The notes beneath the pieces are model-generated. The model was not told the DNA's origin. It ran no database searches and saw only the letters and a list, made by a program, of their open reading frames with translations. Shown in pieces: positions 15,693 to 24,782 of a stretch of 51,264 nucleotides of DNA (positions are counted from its first letter, which is position 1; the number at the start of each line of letters is the position of its first letter). Position numbers and translations under genes: made by a program. The stretch is from Pseudomonas akapageensis. Its GTDB lineage: Bacteria; Pseudomonadota; Gammaproteobacteria; Pseudomonadales; Pseudomonadaceae. The stretch spans positions 1-51,264 of the forward strand of contig NZ_VXCP01000032.1 of NCBI RefSeq assembly GCF_011355085.1. Direction: 5' to 3'.

Positions 15693-18600
15693 TTCCCAGC
15701 CTCATAGCTTGGAGTTTCAGGAGTGTCAGTGGCTTCGTCAGTCTCGACTTTTTTGCTGCCGAACAGCGACGACACGCTCACAAAGAACAGGGGTACCCAG
15801 AAGATCGCCAGCACCGTGGCGGTCAGCATACCGCCGATCACGCCGGTACCGATGGCATGCTGGCTGCCGGAACCTGCGCCCGTGGAAATCGCCAGGGGCA
15901 CCACGCCGAGAATGAACGCCAGCGAGGTCATGATGATCGGGCGCAGACGCATGCGGCAAGCCTCGATGGCCGCGTCGATCAGGCTACGACCCTGTTCGTG
16001 CAGTTCCTTGGCGAATTCCACGATCAGAATGGCGTTCTTTGCCGCCAGACCGATGGTGGTCAACAGACCGACCTGGAAGTACACGTCGTTGGACAAGCCG
16101 CGCAGGCTGGTGGCCAACAGCGCACCGATGATCCCCAGCGGCACAACCAGCATTACCGCGATCGGGATCGACCAGCTCTCGTACAGCGCTGCCAGACAGA
16201 GGAAAACCATCAGCAACGACAGCGCATACAAGGCAGGCGCCTGGGAGCCGGACAGGCGTTCTTCATACGACAGGCCGGTCCAGGAGAAACCGACGCCGGC
16301 CGGCAGTTTCGCGGCAATGGCCTCGACTTCCGCCATGGCTTCACCGGTACTGTAGCCAGGGGCTGGAGAACCGAGGATCTCCATGGCTTCGACACCGTTG
16401 TAACGCGACAGTTTCGGTGCACCGTAGATCCACTGGCCGGTTGCGAAGGAGGCGAACGGGACCATCTGGCCGGCGCTGTTGCGTACATACCACTGTTTCA
16501 GGTCTTCAGGGTTCATCCGTGAGCCGGGCTGGCCCTGGATGTAGACCTTCTTCACGCGGCCGCGGTCGATGAAGTCGTTGACGTAGCTCGCACCCAAGGC
16601 AATCGACAGGGTGGCGTTGACGTCGGCGATGGTCACGCCCAGGGCGCTGGCACGTTCGTCGTCGACGGTCAGTTGGTATTGCGGTTCATCGTTCAGGCCG
16701 TTCGGACGTACGGCGCTGAGGACCTTGCTCTGGGCAGCCATGCCGAGGAACTGGTTGCGCGCTTCCATCAGCTTGTCGTGGCCGATCCCGGCGCGGTCCT
16801 GCAGGAATACGTCGAAACCTGTAGCGTTACCCAACTCCAGTACGGCCGGTGGCGCGAAGGCGAAGACCATGGCGTCGCGGAAGGAGGAGAAGTGCTGCTG
16901 GGCGCGGTGGGCCAGGTTGAACACGTTGTTCTCTGCCGAACGCTGGTCCCATGGCTTGAGCATGATGAACGCAAGGCCCGAGCTCTGGCCGCGGCCGGCG
17001 AAGTTGAAGCCGTTTACGGTGAACACGGACGCAACGGTGTCGCCTTCCTGTTCGAGCAGGTAGCTGCGCATTTCGTCGACCACGACCTGAGTGCGCTCGG
17101 CGGTGGAGCCGGCCGGCGTCTGTACCTGGGCAAAGAGTACGCCCTGGTCTTCCTCAGGCAGGAACGCCGTAGGAATGCGCGCGAACAGCCAGACCATGCC
17201 AACCACGATGATGACGTAGGCCAGCAGATACGGAGCCTTGTTGCGCAGGATGGTACCGACGGACCGCTCGTAGCTTTTCACGCTGCGATCGAAGCTGCGG
17301 TTGAACCAGCCGAAGAAGCCGCGCTTGGGCGTGTGGTGTTCACCCTTGGGAATGGCCTTGAGCATGGTCGCGCACAGGGCCGGGGTGAAGATCAGAGCAA
17401 CCAGTACCGACAGGGCCATGGCCGAGACGATGGTGATCGAGAACTGCTTGTAGATCACACCCGTCGAGCCGCCGAAGAACGCCATGGGCAGCAGTACCGC
17501 CGACAGCACCAGCGCGATACCGACCAGTGCGCCCTGGATCTGGCCCATGGATTTCTTGGTTGCTTCCTTCGGTGGCAGACCTTCTTCGGCCATGACCCGC
17601 TCGACGTTTTCCACCACAACGATGGCGTCGTCCACCAGCAAGCCGATTGCCAGCACCATGCCGAACATGGTCAGGGTGTTGATGCTGAAGCCGAAGGCCG
17701 CAAGGATGCCGAAGGTCCCGAGCAATACCACCGGCACGGTCATGGTGGTAATCACCGTGGCGCGAAAGTTCTGCAGGAACAGGTACATCACCAGGAACAC
17801 CAGCACGATGGCTTCGACCAGCGTATGGATCACGCCGGAAATCGATTCGCTCACCACGGGGGTGGTGTCGTACGGGAAGACCGCTTTCATGCCTGGCGGG
17901 AAGAAGGGTTCCAGGTCGGAAATGGTTTTACGCAGCGCCTTGGCGGTGTCCAGGGCGTTGGCGCCGGTTGCCAGCTTGATCGCCAGGCCCGAGGCCGGCT
18001 TGCCGTTGAACTGCGCGGTAATGCTGTAGTTCTCGCCACCCAGGGCAACCTTGGCGACATCCTTGAGACGAACCTGCGAGCCGTCGCGGTTGACCTTGAG
18101 CAGAATCTTCTCGAATTGCTCGGCAGTCTGCAGGCGGGTCTTGCCGATGATGGTGGCGTTCAGTTGCTGGCCGGGCAGGGCGGGCAGGCCACCCAACTGG
18201 CCGGAAGAAACCTGGACGTTCTGCGCCGCCACGGCGGCTCGCACATCGACCGGGGTCAACTGGTACTTGTTCAACTGTGCCGGGTCGAGCCAGATACGCA
18301 TGGCGTACTGGGCGCCGAACACCTGGAAGTCACCGACGCCGGCAGTTCGCGAAATCGGGTCCTGCATGTTCGAAACGATGTAGTTGGCCAGGTCGTCCCG
18401 GTTCATGCTGCCGTCTTCGGACACCAGGCCGATCACCATCAGGAAGTTCTTTACTGCCTTGGTGACGCGGATGCCCTGCTGCTGCACTTCCTGTGGCAGC
18501 AGCGGGGTGGCCAGGTTTAGCTTGTTCTGCACCTGGACCTGGGCGGTGTCAGGGTTGGTGCCCTGTTCGAAGGTTGCGGTAATGGTCATGCTGCCATCGG

Positions 18601-18850
18601 AGTTGCTTTCCGAAGACACATAACGCAGGTTGTCGATACCGTTGAGCTGCTGCTCGATGACCTGCACCACGGTGTCCTGCACCGTCTGCGCGGAGGCGCC
18701 CGGGTAGGTCACGGCAATGGCGATGGCCGGCGGGGCGATGCTCGGGTACTGGTTGATCGGCAGTTTCAGGATCGACAGTGCCCCGACCAGCATGATCACC
18801 AGGGCAATTACCCAGGCAAAGATCGGACGGTCGATAAAAAATTTCGACAT
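15689..18850 (-). CDS. ttgB: RND efflux pump TtgB (MexB/EmhB type)
   Basis: The inner-membrane proton-driven transporter of the TtgABC pump, 1053 aa, the usual HAE-1 length, with two sets of membrane segments and two large periplasmic loops. The N-terminus MSKFFIDRPIFAWVIAL and the membrane-embedded aspartate pair in GLLVDDAIVVVENVERVM, required for proton relay in AcrB, are intact. Substrates in homologues are antibiotics, solvents and hydrophobic aromatics. It lies between ttgA (3-bp gap) and ttgC (4-bp overlap) in one operon. Confidence 0.95.
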   Translation of the reverse strand: MSKFFIDRPIFAWVIALVIMLVGALSILKLPINQYPSIAPPAIAIAVTYPGASAQTVQDTVVQVIEQQLNGIDNLRYVSSESNSDGSMTITATFEQGTNPDTAQVQVQNKLNLATPLLPQEVQQQGIRVTKAVKNFLMVIGLVSEDGSMNRDDLANYIVSNMQDPISRTAGVGDFQVFGAQYAMRIWLDPAQLNKYQLTPVDVRAAVAAQNVQVSSGQLGGLPALPGQQLNATIIGKTRLQTAEQFEKILLKVNRDGSQVRLKDVAKVALGGENYSITAQFNGKPASGLAIKLATGANALDTAKALRKTISDLEPFFPPGMKAVFPYDTTPVVSESISGVIHTLVEAIVLVFLVMYLFLQNFRATVITTMTVPVVLLGTFGILAAFGFSINTLTMFGMVLAIGLLVDDAIVVVENVERVMAEEGLPPKEATKKSMGQIQGALVGIALVLSAVLLPMAFFGGSTGVIYKQFSITIVSAMALSVLVALIFTPALCATMLKAIPKGEHHTPKRGFFGWFNRSFDRSVKSYERSVGTILRNKAPYLLAYVIIVVGMVWLFARIPTAFLPEEDQGVLFAQVQTPAGSTAERTQVVVDEMRSYLLEQEGDTVASVFTVNGFNFAGRGQSSGLAFIMLKPWDQRSAENNVFNLAHRAQQHFSSFRDAMVFAFAPPAVLELGNATGFDVFLQDRAGIGHDKLMEARNQFLGMAAQSKVLSAVRPNGLNDEPQYQLTVDDERASALGVTIADVNATLSIALGASYVNDFIDRGRVKKVYIQGQPGSRMNPEDLKQWYVRNSAGQMVPFASFATGQWIYGAPKLSRYNGVEAMEILGSPAPGYSTGEAMAEVEAIAAKLPAGVGFSWTGLSYEERLSGSQAPALYALSLLMVFLCLAALYESWSIPIAVMLVVPLGIIGALLATSLRGLSNDVYFQVGLLTTIGLAAKNAILIVEFAKELHEQGRSLIDAAIEACRMRLRPIIMTSLAFILGVVPLAISTGAGSGSQHAIGTGVIGGMLTATVLAIFWVPLFFVSVSSLFGSKKVETDEATDTPETPSYEAGK

Positions 18851-18853
18851 TGC

Positions 18854-20023
18854 TTACTCCCCTTTGCCGCCAGCGACTTTTGCAGTTGCCTGGGCAGGCG
18901 CCGCAGCCGGGGCCGGGATGGCAGGTTTGACGTTGGTTGCTTCGCTGACGGTAACCTCGACGCCTGGCTTGACGAATTGCAGCCCTTCGGTGATCAGGCG
19001 ATCGCCGGCGTTGAGGCCTTCATCGACCAGCCACATGTTGCCGACGGTGCGGCTGGCCTTGAGCTGGCGCAACTCCACCTTGTTGTCCTGGTTCACCACC
19101 AGGGCGGTCGGGCTGCCCTTGAGGTCGCGGGTCACGCCTTGTTGCGGGGCCAGGATCGCCGCGCTGTTGACGCCGGCCTTGAGCTGGGCGTGGACGAACA
19201 TGCCTGGCAGCAGGTTGTGATCGGGGTTGGGGAAAATCGCCCGCAGGGTCACGGAGCCCGTGGTTTCGTCCACCGACACTTCGCTGAACTCCAGCTTGCC
19301 TTCGTGGGGGTAAGTGCTGCCATCTTCCAGGGTCAGTTTGACCTTGGCCGCGTTGTTACCCACCTTTTGCAGCTGGCCACTTTCCAGTTCGTGACGAAGT
19401 TTCAGCAGTTCGGCCGAAGATTGCGTGACATCGACGTAGATAGGGTCGAGTTGCTGGATCACCGCCATGGCGTTGGTCTGGCCGTTGTTCACCAGGGCGC
19501 CTTCGGTGACTGCCGAACGACCGATACGGCCGCTCAGCGGTGCCAGGACCTTGGTATAGCGCAGGTCGATCTGGGCGGATTTCAGCGTTGCTTCAGCTTG
19601 CAAACGTTTGGCTTGCGCGTCGTCGTATTCCTGGCGGCTTACAGCGCGCTCGTCGACGAGCTGCTTGTAGCGCTCGGACAACGACTTGGTCGATTGCAGG
19701 TTGGCCTGGGCGCTGGCCAGGGTCGCTTCATAGACCGCAGGGTCGATCTGATAGAGCTGCTGGCCGGCCTTGACCTCGCCACCTTCGGTGAACAGGCGCT
19801 TGAGGATGATGCCGTTGACCTGGGGACGCACTTCGGCGATGCGATAGGGCGCGGTCCGGCCGGGCAGGTCGGAGGTCAGGGTATAGGCCTGGGTTTGCAG
19901 GGTTACGACGCCGACCTGAGGAGTGTGCGGGACAGGTGCCGCTTCTTCCTTCTTGCAGCCGCTGAGCAGAGTTGCCAGGGCGACGGCGGAAACCAGGGCA
20001 GTAACAGCTGGCTTGAATTGCAT
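18854..20023 (-). CDS. ttgA: periplasmic adaptor TtgA (MexA/EmhA type)
   Basis: The membrane-fusion lipoprotein of the pump, 389 aa. The lipobox LLSGC gives a mature N-terminal Cys23 anchored to the inner membrane. Then come the barrel-sandwich segment (PGRTAPYRIAEVRPQVNGII), a helical hairpin at about residues 95-165, and the second half-motif PLSGRIGRSAVTEGALV. The C-terminus is Ala/Pro-rich. It is the first gene of the operon, divergent from ttgR with the operator between them. Confidence 0.94.
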   Translation of the reverse strand: MQFKPAVTALVSAVALATLLSGCKKEEAAPVPHTPQVGVVTLQTQAYTLTSDLPGRTAPYRIAEVRPQVNGIILKRLFTEGGEVKAGQQLYQIDPAVYEATLASAQANLQSTKSLSERYKQLVDERAVSRQEYDDAQAKRLQAEATLKSAQIDLRYTKVLAPLSGRIGRSAVTEGALVNNGQTNAMAVIQQLDPIYVDVTQSSAELLKLRHELESGQLQKVGNNAAKVKLTLEDGSTYPHEGKLEFSEVSVDETTGSVTLRAIFPNPDHNLLPGMFVHAQLKAGVNSAAILAPQQGVTRDLKGSPTALVVNQDNKVELRQLKASRTVGNMWLVDEGLNAGDRLITEGLQFVKPGVEVTVSEATNVKPAIPAPAAAPAQATAKVAGGKGE

Positions 20024-20107
20024 GAAAATCCTCGGTCGAGAGCACGCAAGACGCTCAAGAATAATGGAAAAATTGTTTCGAGTTGATGATGAGCTTGCTA
20101 ACGAATA

Positions 20108-20134
20108 TACTTACATTCATGGTTGTTTGTAAAC
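20108..20134. promoter_or_regulatory. TtgR operator between ttgA and ttgR
   Basis: TTACATTCATGG followed by TTGTTTGTAA at 20111-20132 has the half-sites TTACA and TGTAA. It closely matches, from memory, the TtgR-protected sequence of P. putida. TtgR dimers bound here would shut off both divergent promoters until an antibiotic, flavonoid or solvent ligand releases them. Confidence 0.75.
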
Positions 20135-20268
20135 ACCTTGCCTGCATGCAATCGTTGCGGCAAGGCCTAGACTGAAAAACCCGGGACAAGGCATGACAAA
20201 CGCCGACCGGGCCCGTGCTCAATGGATTCAGCCATTCCTTCGAGCCATCTGATCGAGGTTGTACCGCC

Positions 20269-20901
20269 ATGGTCCGTCGCACCAAAGAGGAAGCCCAGGA
20301 AACCAGAAGCCAGATTCTCGAGGCGGCGCAAAAAGCCTTCCATGAGCGAGGCGTGGCGCGCACGACGCTGGCCGACATCGCCGCCATGGCGGGTGTGACA
20401 CGTGGCGCCATCTATTGGCATTTCAGTAACAAGGCGGATTTGTTCCAGGCCATGCTCGACAGCTTGAGCGAGCCGCTGGATGCCCTGGCACAGGCCAGCG
20501 AGAATCGGGACGAGATCGACCCGCTGGGCTGCATGCGCAACCTGCTGATCCAGCTGCTGCACCAGGTAGCGCAAGATCCGAAGATTCGGCGGGTCAATGA
20601 AATTCTGTTTCATAAGTGCGAATTCACCGATGAAATGTGTGATCTGAGGCGACAGCGCCAGTCCGCCGCACTGGACTGCAATGTGCGCATCGGAGTGTCC
20701 TTGACCAACGCGGTGAACCGCGGGCAATTGCCCGAGAATCTGGATACCGAACGTGCGGCAATCACCCTGCATGCTTATATAGACGGCATGCTGGCGCAAT
20801 GGTTGCTGATCCCGGACAGTTACTCATTGCATGAGCAAGCAGAAACCTGGGTCGATGCTGGGCTGGATATGCTGCGCCTGAGCCCCAGCTTGCGCAAATG
20901 A
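20269..20901 (+). CDS. ttgR: efflux repressor TtgR (TetR family)
   Basis: A TetR-family repressor of exactly 210 aa from the ATG at 20269, the same length as P. putida TtgR. The N-terminal helix-turn-helix (TTLADIAAMAGVTRGAIYWHF, given here in two parts as TTLADIAAMAG and VTRGAIYWHF) is intact. A helical ligand-binding domain follows, with the TtgR/AcrR-like segment NEILFHKCEFTDEM. GAGGTT precedes the start. It is transcribed away from ttgABC over the shared operator. Confidence 0.94.
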   Translation: MVRRTKEEAQETRSQILEAAQKAFHERGVARTTLADIAAMAGVTRGAIYWHFSNKADLFQAMLDSLSEPLDALAQASENRDEIDPLGCMRNLLIQLLHQVAQDPKIRRVNEILFHKCEFTDEMCDLRRQRQSAALDCNVRIGVSLTNAVNRGQLPENLDTERAAITLHAYIDGMLAQWLLIPDSYSLHEQAETWVDAGLDMLRLSPSLRK

Positions 20902-21039
20902 GTGTTTGAGTCCAGTTGTGTCAAAATGCCTGGCGAGTGAGAATCTCGCCGCTGGCTACCCTCGATTATCTGCCTATTTGCTTTGCTTGAATAGTTAGGT
21001 TGCTAAGCTTATTTTTCGTACTTCCTTCCGAGCGTGTGC

Positions 21040-21924
21040 ATGACTGTGCGCAATCCCTTGTTGCAAAAGACCGAGCAGCCGATCAAGGGCATCGCGCTGA
21101 TCTGTCTGGCGGTGTTGATGTTTTCCAGTCATGACACCTTGTCCAAATACCTGTCGGCGTTCTACCCCATTGTCATGGTGGTCTGGGCCCGCTATGTGGT
21201 GCATACCCTGCTCATGCTGGTGGTGTTCGTGCCGCAGACGGGCTTGTCGGCGGTGGTTCGCACACGTCGCCCCGGGCTGCAACTGGCCCGGGCGCTGTGC
21301 CTGATCGGGACCAGTCTGTTCTTCACCACGGGCTTGCGCTACATCCCTTTGGCCGAGGCCACGGCGGTCAACTTCCTCGCGCCGTTGCTGGTCACAGCGC
21401 TGTCGGTGCCGCTGCTGGGTGAACGGGTCACCCGCAATCAGTGGCTGGCAGTGCTGGCCGGATTTGTCGGCGTGTTGATCGTGGTGCGTCCAGGCGGCGC
21501 TCTGTTTACCCCGGCGATTCTGTTGCCGCTGTGTTCGGCATTGTGTTTCGGCTTTTATCAACTGCTCACGCGCAAACTCAGCAGCGTCGACAGCCCCACC
21601 ACCAGTAACTTCCTGACCGGCATACTCAATAGCTTGATCATGTCGGCAATGTTGCCGTTCTTCTGGGAGACGCCCACCGGCATCCACGCCTTGCTCATGG
21701 TGGGCGTGGGGACCTGCGGCATGCTCGGGCACATGCTGCTGACACAAGCCTTTCGCTATGCCGCACCGGCCATGCTGGCCCCGTTCAGCTACGGGCAGAT
21801 TCTGTTTGCCTTGATGTTCGGCTATCTGGTGTTCAATCACACGCCGGACATTTTCGGCATTGTCGGTATCGCTGTTATCTGTCTGAGCGGTCTTGCCGTG
21901 GCCTGGGGTCAGCGTCGCCGCTGA
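21040..21924 (+). CDS. EamA/DMT-family membrane permease
   Basis: A drug/metabolite transporter superfamily protein of 294 aa with about ten hydrophobic segments arranged as two EamA repeats. Typical features are the LADRALCLIGTS-like stretch (here LARALCLIGTSLFF), the PLAEATAVNFLAPLL motif after the fourth segment, and LGERVTRNQWLAV. The last is the usual end of repeat one. The substrate cannot be told. A GTG two codons upstream (21034) is an alternative start. It converges on the following MFS gene with only a few bases between them. Confidence 0.85.
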   Translation: MTVRNPLLQKTEQPIKGIALICLAVLMFSSHDTLSKYLSAFYPIVMVVWARYVVHTLLMLVVFVPQTGLSAVVRTRRPGLQLARALCLIGTSLFFTTGLRYIPLAEATAVNFLAPLLVTALSVPLLGERVTRNQWLAVLAGFVGVLIVVRPGGALFTPAILLPLCSALCFGFYQLLTRKLSSVDSPTTSNFLTGILNSLIMSAMLPFFWETPTGIHALLMVGVGTCGMLGHMLLTQAFRYAAPAMLAPFSYGQILFALMFGYLVFNHTPDIFGIVGIAVICLSGLAVAWGQRRR

Positions 21925-21931
21925 CCTGCAT

Positions 21932-23422
21932 TTAGAGCGCCTTGTCTTCGCGCCCGCGCAAGATCTTGTCCGGCAGTGCCAGCGCGGCGCACAGGCCGAG
22001 CAGCGAGATAGCCGCACTGGCCAGCAACAGGTGACGGAAGGTGATCGTCAGTTCGATGCTGCCGCTGGCTGCATTGAGCCCCTGCAAAAGCGCATTGCCC
22101 GAAGTGCCTTCGACGCCCAGGCCGGCCACGCTGGCCTGTGCCAGGCTCGCGTCCTGCAACATCGCCAGCAGCAGGGCCGACATGCAGGCAACCCCCATGG
22201 CGCCGCCCAGCGCGCGGAACAGGTTGGTGGTGCTGGTGGCGACGCCGATATCCCTTGGCTCGACGGCGTTCTGCGTGCCCACCAGCGAAGTGGGGAACTG
22301 CACGCCCGAAGCGATCCCCGTCAGCAACATGAACAGCGCGCTGAGCAACATCGACTGAGGTGGCGTGAAGGCCATGCCTGCAATGAAAAACGGCATCAGC
22401 AGGGCACCGGTGAGGATCTGCGGCTTGTACCGGCCCGTCAGCGAGGTCAGGCGCCCGGCGAAATACGCGCCGATCGGCAGCCCCATCGCCAGTGGCAACA
22501 AGTGCAGCGCGGCACTGTCAGAGCCCGCGCCCGTGATGCTCTGGTAGCGCAGCGGCATGATCACGCTGAGGGAAATGGCCTGGAAACTGGTGAAAAACAC
22601 CGTACACCAGCACAGGGTGGCGGTGCGATTGGCGAACAGTTTCATCGGCAGCAGCGGTTCCCGCACCCGGCGTTCGTACCAGGCGAACAGGCCCAGGGTG
22701 AGCAGGGCGGTGAACACCAGTGTCGACACTGTGGGGTCATGCCAGGACTTGCCCTGGCCGATTTCGGTGATCCCCAGCAACAGAGAGCTCAGGCCCAGGA
22801 TTAACAGTACCGTGCCGAAGTAATCGATTATCGGTTTGCGATGGGGGATCGGCAGGCCGCGCAGGCTGTGCCTTGCCACCCACCAGGAGACCAGCCCCAG
22901 CGGCAGGTTGATCCAGAATACCCAGCGCCAGGACAGGTATTCGGTCAGGTAGCCACCCAGCACCGGGCCGGCGACGCTGGCCAGTGCATACATGCCGCTG
23001 AAGTAACCTTGATAGCGACCACGCTCGCGTGGCGGGATGATGTCGCCAATGATCGCCTGGCTGACCGAAATCATGCCGCCGGCACCGATGCCCTGGAAAA
23101 TCCGCGCCAGCACCAGTTGTTCCATGCTCTGGGCCATGGCACAGAAGACCGAGGCCAGGGTGAACAGGCCCAGGCCGAACAGCATCATGCGCCGGCGGCC
23201 GTAGAGATCGCCCAGCTTGCCGTAGATTGGCACGGCCACGGTCATGGCCACCATATAACCGGAGATCACCCAGGCCAGCAGGCCGACATCCTTGAACTGG
23301 GCCGAGATGGCCGGCAGCGATACGGCGACGATGGTCTGGTCCAGTGCGCCGAGGAAAATCGCCAGCATCAGGGCGACGAGGACACTGCGCACGGCAGGTT
23401 TGGTTTGGCTCAGATCAGTCAC
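21932..23422 (-). CDS. EmrB/QacA-type MFS drug transporter (DHA2, 14 segments)
   Basis: A 496-aa major facilitator with about 14 membrane segments. It has LGALDQTIVAVSLPAI in the first segment, the DHA2 motif D1, GKLGDLYGRRRMM in the first loop, and GPVLGGYLTEYLSWRWVFWI as the antiporter motif C. Relatives export cationic or hydrophobic drugs. The TtgR locus of P. putida also has such a gene next to it, so the order is conserved rather than evidence of a shared function. Its upstream neighbour on the same strand is the 58-aa peptide gene. Confidence 0.88.
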   Translation of the reverse strand: MTDLSQTKPAVRSVLVALMLAIFLGALDQTIVAVSLPAISAQFKDVGLLAWVISGYMVAMTVAVPIYGKLGDLYGRRRMMLFGLGLFTLASVFCAMAQSMEQLVLARIFQGIGAGGMISVSQAIIGDIIPPRERGRYQGYFSGMYALASVAGPVLGGYLTEYLSWRWVFWINLPLGLVSWWVARHSLRGLPIPHRKPIIDYFGTVLLILGLSSLLLGITEIGQGKSWHDPTVSTLVFTALLTLGLFAWYERRVREPLLPMKLFANRTATLCWCTVFFTSFQAISLSVIMPLRYQSITGAGSDSAALHLLPLAMGLPIGAYFAGRLTSLTGRYKPQILTGALLMPFFIAGMAFTPPQSMLLSALFMLLTGIASGVQFPTSLVGTQNAVEPRDIGVATSTTNLFRALGGAMGVACMSALLLAMLQDASLAQASVAGLGVEGTSGNALLQGLNAASGSIELTITFRHLLLASAAISLLGLCAALALPDKILRGREDKAL

Positions 23423-23514
23423 GGGCAGGCCTGATGGGCATGGCGTCGCGCGAGCGGATGCTTGCGCGAGAAGATGCCCGTCAGTGTACTCGATAGCTAG
23501 CTAAGAGTTCTATT

Positions 23515-23691
23515 CTATTGCTTGATGTTTCCAAGCGTGGCCGTTTGCGGCGGGCAATGGGCCAGGCTGCAGGTGGCGTTCTCGCGTGGGGTATTGCGTG
23601 CCAGTTCGACACGGTAGGCCGCCGCCGCGTACAGGCCTATGACAGCCGCCACGGCGAAGATGAAGGCACATTTTCTTGTTTTGATGACCAT
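23515..23691 (-). CDS. 58-aa single-span membrane or secreted peptide
   Basis: The frame opens with ATG at 23691 after an excellent GGAGGT seven bases upstream and encodes 58 residues: a basic start (VIKTRK), a hydrophobic segment at about residues 8-25 (FIFAVAAVIGLYAAAAY), and a polar tail with two cysteines (ATCSLAHCPP). It is either a type II single-span protein or carries a signal peptide. It lies between the LysR gene (68 bp upstream) and the MFS gene, on the same strand. No family is recognised. The ribosome site and sensible topology are the support. Confidence 0.6.
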   Translation of the reverse strand: MVIKTRKCAFIFAVAAVIGLYAAAAYRVELARNTPRENATCSLAHCPPQTATLGNIKQ

Positions 23692-23759
23692 GGTCTGACC
23701 TCCGCGTGCGAGTTGAGGCTTCTACCTCAAGCATAGGCCAGAAAGCTGACGCAAGCGGG

Positions 23760-24668
23760 TCAGGGCAGCCCGCTGTCCCAGCTCGGCGGCACGGTGAAAC
23801 GCTCGGCAAGAAAATCGAGCATGCTGCGCAGGGTGGCCGGCATGTGCTTGCGCGAGGCATAGACCGCATGCAGGTTCAGATCACGGGGGCGAGCCTGGGG
23901 CAGCAGGCGTACCAGATCGCCATTGCGCAAGGGTTCGGCCGCCAGGTAAGTGGGCAGCATGGCGATGCCGACGCCGGCCAGTGCGGCCCGTTGCAATGAC
24001 AATGCTTCGTTGGCGCTGATATTGCCGTGGACCGGCACCGAGACCTGCTCGCCATCCTGCTCGAAGTGCCACAGGCTCTTGCCGAAATAGGAGTGGGTCA
24101 GGCAATTGTGCTGGCTGAGGTCCTGTACCCGTTGCGGCGCCGGATGGTCGCGCAGGTAGTGGGGGGAGGCACAGATCACCGAGCGGCAAACGGTCAGGCG
24201 CCGGGCGATCAGGTTCGGGTCCAGGTCGTTGCTGGTGCGGATGGCCAGGTCGATGCGCTCATCCACCAGGTTGACCGTGCGATCGAGCATCTGCAGATCG
24301 ACGTTCACCAGCGGGTAGCGTTTGACGTAATCGGCCACGGCGTCCATCAGTTGCGCCTGGCCGAACGAGGTGCTGACACTGATGCGCAATTCACCCCGAG
24401 GCGCATCCGCCGGCGTACTGACCGCTGCCTGCAGGTCCTCCGACAGCTCCAGCATTTGCCGACAGCGGGGCAGTGTTTCCTGGCCGGCCGCCGTGAGGCT
24501 GAGTTTGCGCGTAGTGCGGTGCATCAGGCGCGCGCCGACCCAGTCTTCAAGTTCGGCCAGGTAGCGTGACACCACGGGGCGCGATAACTGCAAATGGTCG
24601 GCTGCAGCCGACTGGCTACCCAAGTCTACCACGCTGACAAACACGCGCATTGCCGTAAGACGATCCAT
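23760..24668 (-). CDS. LysR-family transcriptional regulator
   Basis: A regulator of 302 aa with the N-terminal winged helix-turn-helix (AADHLQLSRPVVSRYLAELE, residues about 21-40) and the substrate-binding domain after a linker helix. The second half contains the typical ISVSTSFGQAQLMDAV start and a PVHGNISANEALSLQRAALAG stretch. It is divergent from the metallo-beta-lactamase-fold gene with a 114-bp gap, so that gene and the oxidoreductase after it are the likely targets. The inducer is unknown. Confidence 0.9.
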   Translation of the reverse strand: MDRLTAMRVFVSVVDLGSQSAAADHLQLSRPVVSRYLAELEDWVGARLMHRTTRKLSLTAAGQETLPRCRQMLELSEDLQAAVSTPADAPRGELRISVSTSFGQAQLMDAVADYVKRYPLVNVDLQMLDRTVNLVDERIDLAIRTSNDLDPNLIARRLTVCRSVICASPHYLRDHPAPQRVQDLSQHNCLTHSYFGKSLWHFEQDGEQVSVPVHGNISANEALSLQRAALAGVGIAMLPTYLAAEPLRNGDLVRLLPQARPRDLNLHAVYASRKHMPATLRSMLDFLAERFTVPPSWDSGLP

Positions 24669-24782
24669 GATTTGACCGATTTCAGAAACAAACTATGGCC
24701 AATAATCGCATTTTTTGTGACGGTTCGTGCAACTAAGCTCTCCCCATTGCCCACGTCGGGCTCCCCGAAACTGGAGTGCTTA

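Noticed and set aside
16673..18520. 615-residue plus-strand frame inside ttgB
   Set aside because: His/Gln/Arg-rich antisense of the RND pump; no domain, no start signal.
24669..24782. LysR binding site between the LysR and MBL-fold genes
   Set aside because: Several A/T-rich stretches are present but no dyad clear enough to call.
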